DNA from: Rivihabitans pingtungensis
GTDB lineage: Bacteria; Pseudomonadota; Gammaproteobacteria; Burkholderiales; Aquaspirillaceae
Direction of reading: 5' to 3'
Assembly: GCF_003201855.1 (NCBI RefSeq)
Contig: NZ_QJKI01000004.1
Location: forward strand, 1-64,000
Length of the DNA: 64,000 bases
The stretch's first letter is position 1. Each line of letters opens with the position of its first letter. Positions 33,957 to 44,349 of the stretch are shown here, piece after piece. The notes beneath the pieces were generated by a model, which saw nothing but the letters and a program-made list of their open reading frames with translations, searched no databases and had not been told where the DNA came from. The position numbers and the translations under genes are program-made.

Positions 33957-35200
33957 GCGGACAATTCTTTCAGGTGGGCAATGCGCAGGCTGGCCGGCGG
34001 ATGCGAATCATAAAACCGCGAATGCAGCGGGTCGGGGGTCAGCGTGGCGGCGTTGTCGCGGTACAAGGCCACCAGCGCGGCAATCAGCTCGGCAGGCGAG
34101 GCATGCCGCGCGGCAAAGGCGTCGGCCTGGTATTCGTGGCGGCGCGACAACAGGCTGGTCAGCGGGGTGAGCGGAAAGGTAAAAGCCGGCAGCGCCAGCA
34201 AAAACAGCAATAAGCCAGTGGCCAGCGTGCCATGGCTGACGCCCAGCGCCGGCTGAAACCCCGCCCAGCCCAGCAGCCACTGCATGCCGGCCAGCACCGC
34301 CAGCGACAGGACAAAGCTGGTGAACATGCGCTGCACAATATGGCGATGATGAAAATGCCCCAGCTCATGCGCTAGCACCGCTTCGATTTGCGCCGGGCTG
34401 AGCTGCTTGATCAAGGTGTCAAAAAATACAATGCGCTTGGCGCGGCCAAAGCCGGTGAAATAGGCATTGCCGTGGCTGGAGCGGCGCGAGCCGTCCATCA
34501 CGAACACGCCGCTGGAGGCAAAACCGCAGCGCGCCAGCAAGCCTTCGATGCGGGTTTTCAAATCCTGGTCGGCCAGCGGCTGAAAGCGGTTGAACAAGGG
34601 GGCAATCACCGTGGGAAACAGCCACATCAGCAACAGGCTCAGCCCCACCCACACCGACCACACCGCCAGCCAGGCCTGATCGCCCAGCGCCGCCAGCAGC
34701 CACAACACCAGCGCCAGCACCGGCAGGCCAAGCAGCGCCGACAGCGCCAGCGATTTGGCCAGGTCGGCCAGGTAGAGCGCCGGCGTGCTGCGGTTAAAGC
34801 CAAAGCGCGCCTCCACGCCAAAGGTGGCGTACAGGCTCAGCGGCAGGCTGAGCGCGCCGCTGAGCAGCAAGGTGGAGGCGATCACCGCCACGCCCTGCCA
34901 CAGCGGGTCGGCCAGCCAGCCGGCCCACAGCCGCGCCAGCGCGTCGATGCCGCCGCCCAGCGTCAGGCCCAGCAGGATGGCGCTGTCCCACAGCGCGTCA
35001 AGCTGCGTCAGCCGGGTTTTGGCGCAGGTGTAATCCGCCGCTTTTTGGTGGTCGGCCAGCGACACCTGGCCGGCAAAAGCCGCCGGCACCGCCTGGCGAT
35101 GGGCGCGCACATGGGCATGCTGGCGCGCGGCCAGCCACAGCCGCAAGGCCAGACTCAGGGCAAGGGCAAAAACAAATAGCAGGGTTAGCGGTGAGCTCAT
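33953..35200 (-). CDS. M48-family membrane zinc protease (Ste24/HtpX-like)
   Basis: Integral membrane metallopeptidase of 415 aa with several N-terminal and central spans. The zinc motif is HELGH in [16 protein letters not shown], and the third ligand is likely in [12 protein letters not shown]. The layout resembles CAAX prenyl protease 1 (Ste24), often found upstream of rsgA in betaproteobacteria. The start at 35200 ([21 protein letters not shown]) opens with a membrane segment; the frame upstream lacks that character. Its role is probably membrane-protein quality control. Confidence 0.9.
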   Translation of the reverse strand: MSSPLTLLFVFALALSLALRLWLAARQHAHVRAHRQAVPAAFAGQVSLADHQKAADYTCAKTRLTQLDALWDSAILLGLTLGGGIDALARLWAGWLADPLWQGVAVIASTLLLSGALSLPLSLYATFGVEARFGFNRSTPALYLADLAKSLALSALLGLPVLALVLWLLAALGDQAWLAVWSVWVGLSLLLMWLFPTVIAPLFNRFQPLADQDLKTRIEGLLARCGFASSGVFVMDGSRRSSHGNAYFTGFGRAKRIVFFDTLIKQLSPAQIEAVLAHELGHFHHRHIVQRMFTSFVLSLAVLAGMQWLLGWAGFQPALGVSHGTLATGLLLFLLALPAFTFPLTPLTSLLSRRHEYQADAFAARHASPAELIAALVALYRDNAATLTPDPLHSRFYDSHPPASLRIAHLKELSA

Positions 35201-35348
35201 GGGCAGGGCCGGATGGAGTGAAGACGGCAGGATGGACTGCGCGGGCGCGCCAACGTTCGCTGCCGGGCGCGACGCCAGGTCGGCGAACGCGGCAAGTTCA
35301 TGCGACAATAACCGTCTTTATCAGAGTCAACAGAAACGAACGCGCATT

Positions 35349-35894
35349 ATGGCACAGGATCAAAACAACCTCATCTGGCTGGACATGGAAATGACCGGGC
35401 TGGATCCGGACAACGACCGCATTATTGAAATGGCCGTGGTGATTACTGACAGCCAGCTCAACACCATTGCCGAATCGCCGGTGCTGGTGGTGCATCAGTC
35501 CGACGCCGTGCTGGACGGCATGGACGACTGGAACAAATCCACCCACGGCCGCTCCGGCCTGATCGACAAGGTCAAGGCCTCGACGCTGGACGAAGCCGCC
35601 GCACAAGAGCAGATGCTGGCGTTTTTGCGCGAGCATGTGCCCGGCCGCGCCTCACCGATGTGCGGCAACTCGATTTGCCAGGATCGCCGCTTTATGGCGC
35701 GCTGGATGCCGGCGCTGGAAGCGCATTTTCACTACCGCAATCTGGACGTCTCCACGCTGAAAGAGCTGGTCAAGCGCTGGAAGCCGGAGCTGGCCAAGGG
35801 CTTGCGCAAGCATGGCAAGCACGAGGCGCTGGCGGATATTTATGAATCCATCGAAGAAATGAAGTACTACCGCGAGCACTTCATCCGGCTGTAA
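35349..35894 (+). CDS. orn: Oligoribonuclease
   Basis: DEDDh 3'-5' exonuclease that degrades dinucleotides, including pGpG from c-di-GMP turnover; 181 aa. The catalytic residues lie in [21 protein letters not shown] and KHEALADI (His and Asp). ATG 35349 opens with the family [14 protein letters not shown]. It is divergent from the M48-rsgA pair across 148 bp. The frame is open further upstream but without family similarity. Confidence 0.96.
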   Translation: MAQDQNNLIWLDMEMTGLDPDNDRIIEMAVVITDSQLNTIAESPVLVVHQSDAVLDGMDDWNKSTHGRSGLIDKVKASTLDEAAAQEQMLAFLREHVPGRASPMCGNSICQDRRFMARWMPALEAHFHYRNLDVSTLKELVKRWKPELAKGLRKHGKHEALADIYESIEEMKYYREHFIRL

Positions 35895-36022
35895 CAGCCT
35901 GGCCTCCTTGCGCTGCGCGTGTTGTCAGCGGCGATTCGCCCGGCCCGCGCGCCTGTGGCATGGGCGGCATCTGCCTGTGCCACGGCAGTGCCGGGCCACG
36001 GCGCCTGATCAGCTGGAAGGCG

Positions 36023-36355
36023 TCAGCCCGCCTCGCCGACGCCCTTGCGCATGGCCTTGCCCTCGGCCGCGCGGCGGCGGCGCACTTCTTTGGGATCGGC
36101 CAGCAGCGGGCGGTAGATTTCCACCCGGTCGCCTTCGCGCAAGACCGTGTCGGCGGCGCTGACTTTGCCAAACAGGCCCAGCTTGTGTTGGGCCAGATCA
36201 AGCTCCGGGTATTGGCGCAGCAGGCCGCTCAGCGCCACCGCTTCTTGCGCGGTGGTTCCCACCGGCACATGCAGCGCCAGCAGGGTTTGCCGCTCGGGCA
36301 GCGCATACACCACCTCGACGGCGATGCGCGCCGGGCTGCTGTCAGTCGTCGCCAT
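36023..36355 (-). CDS. rnfH: RnfH/UPF0125 ubiquitin-fold protein
   Basis: Small beta-grasp protein of 110 aa. IAVEVVYALPERQTLLALHVPVGTTAQEAVALSG, then KLGLFGKVSAADTVLREGDRVEIYRPLLADPKEVRRRRA are the family signatures. ATG 36355 lies inside the 3' end of ratA; a GTG at 36373 is an alternative. It forms the usual ratA-rnfH pair next to smpB. Its function is uncertain; it is annotated after Rnf complexes but present without them. Confidence 0.92.
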   Translation of the reverse strand: MATTDSSPARIAVEVVYALPERQTLLALHVPVGTTAQEAVALSGLLRQYPELDLAQHKLGLFGKVSAADTVLREGDRVEIYRPLLADPKEVRRRRAAEGKAMRKGVGEAG

Positions 36356-36779
36356 ACAGTCGATCCGCCTCACGGATAAAACAATCCACCAGCGTGCCAG
36401 AGATATGGCTGAACACCGGACCGATGATTTTTTCCAGAATCTTGCTGGAGAATTCGTAGTTCAGCCGGAATTCAATCTTGCAGCCAATATCGCCCAGCGG
36501 GATAAAGCGCCAGCCGCCGCTGAGCTGCTCGAACGGGCCATCCACCAGCGTCATGTCGATGGTGTAGTCGTCGTGGTTGTAATTGCGCGTGGTGAAGTGC
36601 TGACGGATTTTCAGGTAATCAATGTGCAGGCTGGCCACCAGCTCGGGCCCCTGGCGAGAAATCACCTCGCCGCGCGCGCACCAGGGCAGGAACTTCGGGT
36701 AGCGCTCCACGTCGTCCACCAGATGGAACATCTGCGCCGGGGTATGGGCCACCAGCACGTTTTTTTCTACAACAGGCAT
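36342..36779 (-). CDS. ratA: RatA-like START-domain protein
   Basis: START/coenzyme-Q-binding-like protein of 145 aa (COQ10/RatA family): VLVAHTPAQMFHLVDDVERYPKFLPWC near the start and FRLNYEFSSKILEKIIGPVF in the C-terminal helix. In E. coli RatA binds 50S subunits, and related proteins handle ubiquinone. ATG 36779 is chosen over an upstream in-frame ATG because MPVVEKNVLV matches the family opening. It overlaps rnfH and is divergent from smpB. Confidence 0.9.
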   Translation of the reverse strand: MPVVEKNVLVAHTPAQMFHLVDDVERYPKFLPWCARGEVISRQGPELVASLHIDYLKIRQHFTTRNYNHDDYTIDMTLVDGPFEQLSGGWRFIPLGDIGCKIEFRLNYEFSSKILEKIIGPVFSHISGTLVDCFIREADRLYGDD

Positions 36780-36879
36780 ACTCAGCTCGGCCAACATGAG
36801 GGTAAAGATGACCAGCGCCAGGCGCCGGCAGCGGCATTGTACCCCGGCCGGCCGGTCAAGCCCATGAATTTGCGCCAGT

Positions 36880-36907
36880 TTGGCCCGGCGCGATGATCTG
36901 CTAAAAT
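36880..36907 (+). promoter_or_regulatory. Candidate smpB promoter
   Basis: TTGGCC (36880-36885), 16-bp spacer and TAAAAT (36902-36907), about 25 bp upstream of ATG 36932. Confidence 0.5.
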
Positions 36908-36931
36908 GACCGATTCACCCACGGGGGCGTC

Positions 36932-37381
36932 ATGAGCATTATCCAGAACAAAAAAGCCTTCCATGATTTCTTCATTGAAGAGAAATTCGAAGCCGGCCTG
37001 GTGCTGGAAGGCTGGGAGGTCAAATCCATCCGCGCCGGTCGGGTGCAGCTGAAAGAATCCTATGTGATCATCAAGCAAGGCGCCATCTGGCTGATTGGCT
37101 GCCATATTTCGCCACTGCCCACCGCCTCCACCCACGTCCACCCCGACCCCACCCGCATCCGCAAGCTCTTGCTCAAGGGCGGGCAGATCGACAAGCTGAT
37201 CGGCAAGGTGGAGCGCGCCGGCTACACGCTGGCGGCGCTGGACATGCATTACCGCAATGGCTGGGTCAAGCTGGAAATCGGCCTGGCCAAGGGCAAAAAA
37301 CAGCATGACAAGCGCGAAACCGAGAAAAACCGCGAGTGGGAGCGGGAAAAACAACGCCTGATGAAGCACAACGTGCGCTGA
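36932..37381 (+). CDS. smpB: SsrA-binding protein
   Basis: tmRNA partner in ribosome rescue, 149 aa. It has the OB-fold core [44 protein letters not shown] sequence and the basic C-terminal tail ([23 protein letters not shown]) that enters the decoding centre. The length is normal. The tmRNA gene itself is not in the window. A small membrane protein gene starts 8 nt downstream. Confidence 0.96.
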   Translation: MSIIQNKKAFHDFFIEEKFEAGLVLEGWEVKSIRAGRVQLKESYVIIKQGAIWLIGCHISPLPTASTHVHPDPTRIRKLLLKGGQIDKLIGKVERAGYTLAALDMHYRNGWVKLEIGLAKGKKQHDKRETEKNREWEREKQRLMKHNVR

Positions 37382-37388
37382 GCCCGCC

Positions 37389-37721
37389 ATGCACCGCAAC
37401 GCGACTTTTCCTGTTTTGCTGATCACCGCCGGCCTGCTGTGGTTTTTGCACAGCACCGCGCTGTTGCCCAACGCCCACAGCCTGGTGGCCATCGGCCTGG
37501 CGGTGGCGGGTGGGGCCATGCTGCTGCTGGACGGCCTGAACAAATCCACCCTGGTCAGCTGCCCGATGCTGATGTACGCCGGCCTGGTGGTGTACGGGCG
37601 CGAGCATTTTGCCCTGCCGTTCAGCGTGTGGGCCTCGTGCGGCATGGTGCTGTTGGGCCTGCTGCTGTTGGCCGCGCGCAGCAGCGCCGTGCCCGAGCGC
37701 AGCCGCCGACGCCCCGATTGA
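37389..37721 (+). CDS. Small membrane protein of unknown function
   Basis: Unrecognised 110-aa protein with three to four hydrophobic segments ([69 protein letters not shown]) and a basic tail RSRRRPD, which suggests a cytoplasmic C-terminus. It begins 8 nt after smpB, so it is probably co-transcribed. Small proteins of this shape occur next to smpB in related bacteria, but I know of no assigned function. Confidence 0.7.
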   Translation: MHRNATFPVLLITAGLLWFLHSTALLPNAHSLVAIGLAVAGGAMLLLDGLNKSTLVSCPMLMYAGLVVYGREHFALPFSVWASCGMVLLGLLLLAARSSAVPERSRRRPD

Positions 37722-37776
37722 ATCGTTTGACTGTATCTTGACTGTATCGCCGCTACGCCGGCCCGGAAAGACCCTC

Positions 37777-39354
37777 ATGGACAAAATCCTCATTCTCGAC
37801 TTTGGCTCGCAAGTGGCGCAGCTGATTGCCCGCCGCGTGCGCGAGGCGCATGTCTATTGCGAACTGCACCCCTACGACATGCCCATCGACGCCATCCGCG
37901 CCTTTAACCCCAAGGCGATCATCCTCTCGGGCGGCCCCAACTCGGTGTACGAATCCGACTACCAGGCCGACCCGGCGCTGTTTAGCCTGGGCGTGCCGGT
38001 GCTGGGCATCTGCTACGGCATGCAATGGATGGCGCAAACCCTGGGCGGCAAGGTGGAATCCGGCGACACCCGCGAATTCGGCTACGCCGAAATCCGCGCC
38101 CGTGGCCACTCCAAGCTGTTCAACGGCCTGCAAGACCGCAGCAACGCCGAAGGCCATGGCTTGCTGGACGTGTGGATGAGCCACGGCGACAAAGTCACCG
38201 CCCTGCCCGACGGCTTCACCCTGATTGCCGAAACCCCGTCCTGCCCGATCGCCGCCATGGCCGACGAGGCGCGTGGTTTTTACGCCGTGCAATTCCACCC
38301 GGAAGTCACCCACACCAAGCGCGGCACCGATATTCTGCACCGCTTTGTGCTGAGCATCGCTGGCGCCGCGCCGTCGTGGACCATGCCCAACTACATCGAC
38401 GAAGCGGTGAAAAAAATCCGCGAGCAAGTGGGCGACGAAGAAGTGATTCTTGGCCTGTCCGGCGGCGTGGACAGCTCGGTGGCCGCCGCGCTGATTCACC
38501 GCGCCATCGGCGAGCAACTCACCTGCGTATTTGTCGATCACGGCCTGCTGCGCCTGAACGAAGGCCAGATGGTGATGGACATGTTCGCCCGCAACCTGGG
38601 CGTGAAAGTGGTGCACGTTGACGCCAGCGCCGAGTTCATGGGCAAGCTGGCCGGCGAAACCGACCCGGAGAAAAAGCGCAAGATCATCGGCGCCGAATTC
38701 GTCGAAGTGTTCCAGGCCGAATCGAAAAAGCTGACCAACGCCAAATGGCTGGCGCAAGGCACCATCTACCCGGACGTGATCGAATCGGCCGGCGCAAAAA
38801 CCAAAAAAGCCCACACCATCAAGAGCCACCACAATGTCGGCGGCCTGCCGGAAACGCTCAACCTGAAACTGCTGGAGCCGCTGCGCGAGCTGTTCAAGGA
38901 CGAAGTGCGCGAGCTGGGTGTGGCGCTGGGCCTGCCGCATGAAATGGTCTACCGCCACCCCTTCCCCGGCCCCGGCCTGGGCGTGCGCATCCTCGGCGAG
39001 GTCAAAGCCGAATACGCCAGCCTGCTGCAACGCGCCGACGCGATTTTTATCGAAGAACTGCGCAACACCATCGACGAAGCCAGCGGCAAGAGCTGGTACG
39101 ACCTCACCAGCCAGGCGTTTGCCGTGTTCCTGCCGGTGAAGTCGGTGGGCGTGATGGGCGACGGCCGCACCTACGAATGGGTGGTGGCGCTGCGCGCGGT
39201 GGTCACCAGCGACTTCATGACCGCTCACTGGGCCGAACTGCCCTACAGCCTCTTGGGCCGCACTTCCAACCGCATCATCAACGAAGTGCGCGGGATCAAC
39301 CGCGTGGTGTACGACGTGTCCGGCAAGCCGCCGGCGACGATTGAGTGGGAGTGA
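37777..39354 (+). CDS. guaA: GMP synthase (glutamine-hydrolysing)
   Basis: Converts XMP to GMP; 525 aa. The class I glutamine amidotransferase half has the nucleophile in LGICYGMQ and His/Glu in FHPEVTHT. The ATP pyrophosphatase half has the P-loop [11 protein letters not shown], followed by the dimerisation domain ending [20 protein letters not shown] 37777 opens [21 protein letters not shown]. The 3' end of guaA is a known insertion site for genomic islands, and here an IS remnant and a defence operon follow. A clear terminator follows the stop. Confidence 0.97.
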   Translation: MDKILILDFGSQVAQLIARRVREAHVYCELHPYDMPIDAIRAFNPKAIILSGGPNSVYESDYQADPALFSLGVPVLGICYGMQWMAQTLGGKVESGDTREFGYAEIRARGHSKLFNGLQDRSNAEGHGLLDVWMSHGDKVTALPDGFTLIAETPSCPIAAMADEARGFYAVQFHPEVTHTKRGTDILHRFVLSIAGAAPSWTMPNYIDEAVKKIREQVGDEEVILGLSGGVDSSVAAALIHRAIGEQLTCVFVDHGLLRLNEGQMVMDMFARNLGVKVVHVDASAEFMGKLAGETDPEKKRKIIGAEFVEVFQAESKKLTNAKWLAQGTIYPDVIESAGAKTKKAHTIKSHHNVGGLPETLNLKLLEPLRELFKDEVRELGVALGLPHEMVYRHPFPGPGLGVRILGEVKAEYASLLQRADAIFIEELRNTIDEASGKSWYDLTSQAFAVFLPVKSVGVMGDGRTYEWVVALRAVVTSDFMTAHWAELPYSLLGRTSNRIINEVRGINRVVYDVSGKPPATIEWE

Positions 39355-39405
39355 GAGAGTAGGTTTTTGCTGCGCCGCCGATCAGTGGCGCAGCCGTGCC
39401 TGCTG

Positions 39406-39434
39406 ATAAAGCCCGCCATGCTGCGGGCTTTATT
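39406..39434 (+). terminator. Rho-independent terminator of guaA
   Basis: ATAAAGCCCGC/GCGGGCTTTAT (11-bp stem, 39406-39416 with 39423-39433), 50 nt after the guaA stop, followed by TT. Confidence 0.75.
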
Positions 39435-39664
39435 GTTATCTGGCGGCGACCATAGCGGACAGCCTCGGGAAGAATGGCCTGCCGCCTGGAAAGCGCTGGA
39501 AAAACTGCTGGGTGACGACACGCTTGCCGCGCTCGACAGTTGGCGCGGCAAGGTGGGCCTGGCGCTGTCCGGCGGCGGTTTTCGCGCCTCGTTGTTTCAC
39601 CTGGGCGTGCTGGCCCGGCTGGCGGAGTGCGATGTGCTGCGCAGCGTGGAAACCCTATCTAGCG
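39430..39664 (+). pseudogene. Patatin-like phospholipase fragment
   Basis: The translation contains RGKVGLALSGGGFRASLFHLG and VLARLAECDVLRSVETLS, the oxyanion-hole region of a patatin-like lipase just before its expected GxSxG nucleophile. The frame then passes directly into transposase sequence, so the catalytic core is lost. The 5' end also looks cut: the only in-frame ATG (39418) lies in the loop of the guaA terminator. It is an interrupted, non-functional remnant unrelated to the intact patatin at 2018. Confidence 0.75.
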
Positions 39665-39940
39665 TGCGCAGTGGGAGCGCATCAAGGATTTGCTGCCCGG
39701 CCAGGCAGGTCAGCCTGGAGCCACAGCCAAGAACAACCGCCTGTTCGTCGATGCCGTGCTGTACCGCTACCGCGCAGGCATCCCCTGGCGCGACCTGCCA
39801 GCGCGATTCGGCGACTTTCGCGTCGTGCATACCCGGCACTCCCGCTGGAGACCGTGCGATTGCAACGCGATACGACAAGACTGCATGTAACTTCCTTGGT
39901 GCGGTGCATCTTGCTGCTGCCATGGTCTGGCTCGCATGAG
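39665..39940 (+). mobile_element. Internally deleted IS5-family element remnant
   Basis: From 39676, one frame gives [19 protein letters not shown] and then [38 protein letters not shown], the N-terminal part of an IS5-type transposase. A different frame then gives [20 protein letters not shown] and LAAAMVWLA-stop, the normal C-terminus. The middle (including most of the DDE core) is deleted, so the copy cannot transpose itself. It breaks the patatin fragment and marks the left edge of the defence operon region. No terminal repeats or target duplication could be fixed by eye. Confidence 0.75.
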
Positions 39941-40010
39941 CGGCTAAAACCTGCTCATCACGTCCGGGTTGATTGGTGACACGCCCAAGTAGAAGGTGAT
40001 ATGGGTGATG

Positions 40011-40043
40011 CCCCGGCGGAGCAATCAGCCGGGGTGTTTTTTT
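40011..40043 (+). terminator. Rho-independent terminator upstream of the defence operon
   Basis: CCCCGGC/GCCGGGG (7-bp stem, 10-nt loop) followed by TG and seven T's. It insulates the operon from read-through from guaA and the IS remnant. TACAAT at 40101-40106 is a possible -10 for the operon, but no good -35 is visible. Confidence 0.75.
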
Positions 40044-40204
40044 GGGGTGCTCCTTGGTGCGGGACGCTGCCCACTGCGTTCTGGGGATTTCGGGTTTGTG
40101 TACAATAACTGCCTGTTTAATCCGCCATAGCATAGGATGATGAAGATCTATTTTATTCTGGCCGACACATGGCGCATCACCAGTGGCCTAGCGCAGAAGG
40201 AAGC

Positions 40205-43036
40205 ATGCTGATGTACACCCGCTATCAGAGCGGTTATCTTGCTCATGCGCTATCGCTTGAAGGGGTGGCGGAAGACGCATTGACGCAAACTATCGCCGGC
40301 GCCAAGGTGGACATGAATCCCCACCAGGTGGATGCGGCCTTGTTCGCGCTGGCTTCGCCGCTTTCCTACGGTGTCATCCTCGCCGACGAAGTGGGTTTGG
40401 GCAAGACGATTGAAGCCAGCCTAGTGCTGGCGCAAAAATGGGCTGAGCACAAACGCCACCTGCTGTTGGTTGTTCCCGCCACCCTGCGCAAGCAATGGAG
40501 CCAGGAGCTGGTCGAAAAATTCTCCCTGCCCTCGCGGATTCTGGAAGCCAGCAATTTCAAAGAAGCACAGGCAGCTGGCGCCGATAACCCCTTCCAGACG
40601 GAAAGCGCCTTTGGTGAGCCTGCCGTCGTCATCTGCTCTTATGAGTTCGCCTCGCGCAAGCAAGCCGAACTGGCGGCGGTGCCCTGGGATTTAGTCGTGT
40701 TTGACGAAGCGCACAAACTGCGCAATTTCTACAAAGGTGAAAGCGCCAAGATTGCCAGCCGGCTGGATATCGCCCTCAAAGGCCGGCCCAAGCTCTTGCT
40801 CTCCGCCACGCCGCTGCAAAACAACCTGCAGGAACTCTATGGCCTGATCGCCATCATCGACCCGCATTTCTTTGGCAGCCTGGATGCCTTCAAGGCCCGG
40901 TATTGCCGGCCAAAGCTGGAAGATGCCGAATTCGAACAACTGCGCGACCGCCTGAAAACCATCTGCAAACGCACCTTGCGTCGCCAGGTGCAAGAAACGG
41001 GCGGTATCAAATTCACCCGTCGCTACTCGATGACCGAGGATTTTCGGCCCTCGCCGGATGAACTCCAACTCTATCAGCAGGTTTCCGAATATCTTCAGGA
41101 CGAAAGCATCCTGTCGATCAAACCCGGCGCCCGGCATCTGGTCACGCTGGTCATTCGCAAGATTCTGGCCTCGTCTTCCTTTGCCATCCAAGGCACACTG
41201 ACCACCATGATCGAGCGGTTGGAAAAACAGCTGCCGCTGGCCGATGCGCTGAACGATTACGACGCCATCGCCGATCTGGCCGATGAGGAAGGCGTTGACG
41301 AAGAAGACACCGTCGATCCCGTCGCGCTGGCTGCGGAAGTTGATCAACTCAAAGGATTTCGTCGCCTGGCTGACAGCATTGCCCGCGATGCCAAGGCTGA
41401 CGCCTTGCTGCGCGTTCTCGGCAAAGCCTTCGACTTTGCCGAACGGCTGGGCGGCAAGCGCAAGGCGGTGATTTTCACCGAATCAGTGCGCACCCAATCA
41501 CAACTCAAGCAACTTCTTGAAGATAACGGCCACGCCGGCAAAATCGCCATTCTTAATGGCAGCAACGCTGACCCAGCCTCCAAAGCCATCCTGAAAAACT
41601 GGCTGAAGCAGCACGAAGGCAGCGGTCGTATTTCTGGCGCCAAGACAGCGGACATGAAAGCCGCCCTGGTTGATCACTTTCGCGAAGCGGCGGAAATTCT
41701 TATCTGCACCGAAGCCGGCGCCGAAGGGATTAACCTGCAATTCTGCTCGCTACTCATCAACTACGATCTGCCGTGGAACCCGCAGCGAGTCGAACAGCGC
41801 ATCGGCCGCGTGCACCGTTACGGGCAAAAAAACGATGTTGTCGTAGTCAATTTCATCAATAAGGGCAACCGGGCTGACGAACGGGTTTTTGAGCTGCTCA
41901 GCAAGAAATTCCAGCTCTTTGAAGGCGTCTTTGGCGCTTCGGATGAAATCCTCGGCAGCATCGAATCCGGCGTCGATATCGAGCGCCACATCCACGAGAT
42001 TTACCAGCGCTGCAAGAACACCGAGCAAATCGATGCTGAATTCGACCAGCTACAAGCCAAATTCAAAGCCGAACTCGACGCCCGCACCACGGAAACCCGA
42101 CGCTCGGTGCTGGAAAATCTTGACGTCGATGTTGTCAAACACCTCAACCTGACCAAGGACAAGACCGAACAGCACGTCAACGACTATCAGGAAAAGCTGC
42201 TGTTGCTCGCCCGCATGATGCTGCCCGAAGCGCAGTTCGACACCCACCGCTTTTTGCACGACGGCCACTGGTATGATGTGCGCTGGCAAAAAGCCGAAAG
42301 CGCCCACGCCCGCTTTCTGCGCCCCAACGAAGGACTGGGCGCCACACTGCTTGCCGAGGGCAAGGCGGGTCTGGAAACATTGCCAGTCGCCACGCTCGAA
42401 TTCGATCTGGCCCACACCCCCAACGGCCAGCATTCCTGTCTCCGCGACTTTGCCGGTCAATCGGGTGAGCTGCGGGTGGAAAAACTTGCCCTCACCACCG
42501 CCCGGCAGCGCATCGAACACCTGCTGGTCACCGCTTGCAGCGACAGCGGCGACGTGCTGGACAGCACACAGGCCGAACGCCTGCTTACCCTGCCGGCTCG
42601 CCTTCTCGACGCGGCGGATGCCTCACTGGATGAGTCCCGACTGGTTGAACTCCTGACGGAACAAGCCAACCAGAGGCTCGACGACGCCCTGCGATTGAAT
42701 GACCGCTACTTCACTGAAGAAAGCGAAAAACTCGACAGCTGGGCCGAAGACCGGCGCATTGCCCTGGACATTCGCATCAAACAGCTCGACCAGGAAATCA
42801 AGGACACCCGCAAAGCGGCCCGTCAGCTCACCTCACTGCAAGACAAGCTCAACGCCAAGCGCGCCATCAAGCAGCTTGAGCAAGAACGCGACCGTGTGAT
42901 GCTTGACTACCACGAAGAAAAAAAACGCATCGATGCCGAAGAAGACCAACTGCTCAACGAAATCGAAGCCGCGCTGAAACTCACGCCGCAGCGCCAGCGC
43001 CTGTTTGCCATTCGCTGGCGCTTGAAAGCCTCATGA
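40205..43036 (+). CDS. SNF2-family helicase/translocase, defence operon gene 1
   Basis: Superfamily 2 ATPase of 943 aa. Motif I is DEVGLGKT (about 60-67), motif II DEAH (165), motif III SATPLQNN (199) and motif VI EQRIGRVHRYGQ (530-541), typical of SNF2/RapA-like translocases and of DISARM DrmD. The C-terminal third is charged and ends in a long coiled coil. ATG 40205 (MLMYTRYQSGY) has GAAGGAAG just upstream, so it is preferred over 40169. It is the first of six same-strand genes with gaps of at most 31 nt. It probably remodels or translocates along DNA for the restriction module downstream. Confidence 0.9.
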   Translation: MLMYTRYQSGYLAHALSLEGVAEDALTQTIAGAKVDMNPHQVDAALFALASPLSYGVILADEVGLGKTIEASLVLAQKWAEHKRHLLLVVPATLRKQWSQELVEKFSLPSRILEASNFKEAQAAGADNPFQTESAFGEPAVVICSYEFASRKQAELAAVPWDLVVFDEAHKLRNFYKGESAKIASRLDIALKGRPKLLLSATPLQNNLQELYGLIAIIDPHFFGSLDAFKARYCRPKLEDAEFEQLRDRLKTICKRTLRRQVQETGGIKFTRRYSMTEDFRPSPDELQLYQQVSEYLQDESILSIKPGARHLVTLVIRKILASSSFAIQGTLTTMIERLEKQLPLADALNDYDAIADLADEEGVDEEDTVDPVALAAEVDQLKGFRRLADSIARDAKADALLRVLGKAFDFAERLGGKRKAVIFTESVRTQSQLKQLLEDNGHAGKIAILNGSNADPASKAILKNWLKQHEGSGRISGAKTADMKAALVDHFREAAEILICTEAGAEGINLQFCSLLINYDLPWNPQRVEQRIGRVHRYGQKNDVVVVNFINKGNRADERVFELLSKKFQLFEGVFGASDEILGSIESGVDIERHIHEIYQRCKNTEQIDAEFDQLQAKFKAELDARTTETRRSVLENLDVDVVKHLNLTKDKTEQHVNDYQEKLLLLARMMLPEAQFDTHRFLHDGHWYDVRWQKAESAHARFLRPNEGLGATLLAEGKAGLETLPVATLEFDLAHTPNGQHSCLRDFAGQSGELRVEKLALTTARQRIEHLLVTACSDSGDVLDSTQAERLLTLPARLLDAADASLDESRLVELLTEQANQRLDDALRLNDRYFTEESEKLDSWAEDRRIALDIRIKQLDQEIKDTRKAARQLTSLQDKLNAKRAIKQLEQERDRVMLDYHEEKKRIDAEEDQLLNEIEAALKLTPQRQRLFAIRWRLKAS

Positions 43037-43046
43037 GGAAAGCCCC

Positions 43047-44318
43047 ATGATCGACACCACCGATCTCATCCGCGAACTGATCTACCAGATACGCCTAGGC
43101 GAAGATTCCGCCTACGAATTCAAGAGCATCACCATCAAGGGCGATAAAGTCACAGCGCCGCACCGTGACAGCGTGGCTGACGAGCTGGCCGCCTTCGCCA
43201 ATGCCAATGGTGGCATTTTGGTATTGGGGGTGGCTGACAAAACGCGTGAAGTGGAAGGCATTCCCCTGGCAGATCTCGATACTGTGGACAAATGGCTATC
43301 CAATATCGCCACAGCCATTGATCCAGCGCTATACATCGAAATCCGGCTGGTCGAAATCCCCAACCGTCAGGGCGAAGCCAAACCCGTCGTGTGGGTGCGC
43401 GTAGCCAAAAGCGTTTTCGTACACCGAAGCCCACACGGCTATTTCCACCGGGTCGGTTCCAGCAAGCGCGCAATGTCGCCAGAACTGCTGTTCAGACTGG
43501 AACAACAGCGCAGCATGGTGCGCCTGATCCGTTTCGACGAGCAACTGGTGCCGCAGGCAAATCAGCAAGCCATTGCCCCTGAGCTCAAAGCCCGCTTCCT
43601 GCGCGGCGACCTACCGGAAAAAACGCAGCTCAAAAAGCTTTACCTGATCGGCGAAGACGAAAGCGGCCAGTTGTGCCTCACCGTCAGCGGCGTGCTGCTG
43701 CTTACCGCGCGCCCGGCGGATTTTCTCTCATCGGCCTATGTTCAATGCGTTGCCTATTCCGGCACTGAGCGCAATGCCGAATACCAGCTTGACGCCCAGG
43801 ACTGCGATGGCCCGGTGGATGAGCAGATTCGCCTTGCGCTCACCTTCGTCAAACGCAATATGCGCACCGAAGCCGTCAAGCGCCCCGGCCGCATTGATAT
43901 TCCGCAATACGACCTGGCCGCCGTGTTCGAAGCCATCGTCAATGCCGTTGCCCACCGCGACTATTCGATGCACGGCGCACGCATTCGCCTGCACCTGTTT
44001 GCCGACCGGCTCGAAATTTCCACCCCTGGCGGCCTGCCCAACAGCCTGACCATCGACAGCATGGACGCCAACAGCATCACCCGTAACGAAACGCTGGTGA
44101 ATTTGCTGTCGCGCTATTATCCTGCCGACCCGATCAGCAAACGGCAAAACCTGATCGAGCGACGCGGTGAAGGCGTGCCAACCATCCTTGCCGCCAGCGA
44201 GCGCCTGTCGCTGCGCCGCCCGCTGTACGAACAGATCGACCACACCGAACTCAAGCTCACTATTTACGCCGCCAGCCGCGAGAAAAACGGCTTGGTGGCG
44301 CAGTTCAGTGCGGAATAA
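43047..44318 (+). CDS. AlbA_2 (Schlafen-like) / GHKL-ATPase domain protein, defence operon gene 2
   Basis: 423-aa protein of the RecG-like 'ATP-binding protein' group. The N-terminal AlbA_2 domain (about 18-140) shows AYEFKSITIKG and RDSVADELAAFANANGGILVLGV. A C-terminal GHKL-type ATPase region (from about 290) shows FEAIVNAVAHRDYSMHG and EISTPGGLPNSL. Proteins of this class are common in defence and toxin-antitoxin loci, where the AlbA_2/Schlafen domain can bind or cut nucleic acid. ATG 43047 has GAGGAAAG upstream, 10 nt after gene 1. Confidence 0.88.
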   Translation: MIDTTDLIRELIYQIRLGEDSAYEFKSITIKGDKVTAPHRDSVADELAAFANANGGILVLGVADKTREVEGIPLADLDTVDKWLSNIATAIDPALYIEIRLVEIPNRQGEAKPVVWVRVAKSVFVHRSPHGYFHRVGSSKRAMSPELLFRLEQQRSMVRLIRFDEQLVPQANQQAIAPELKARFLRGDLPEKTQLKKLYLIGEDESGQLCLTVSGVLLLTARPADFLSSAYVQCVAYSGTERNAEYQLDAQDCDGPVDEQIRLALTFVKRNMRTEAVKRPGRIDIPQYDLAAVFEAIVNAVAHRDYSMHGARIRLHLFADRLEISTPGGLPNSLTIDSMDANSITRNETLVNLLSRYYPADPISKRQNLIERRGEGVPTILAASERLSLRRPLYEQIDHTELKLTIYAASREKNGLVAQFSAE

Positions 44319-44349
44319 GCGTTGCCCAATTCACCGAGAGATGGAACAC

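Noticed and set aside
39316..39357. Possible island attachment site at the guaA 3' end
   Set aside because: guaA ends are known insertion sites, but I could not find a second copy of ATTGAGTGGGAGTGA near 50.4-50.7 kb, and no integrase gene is present.
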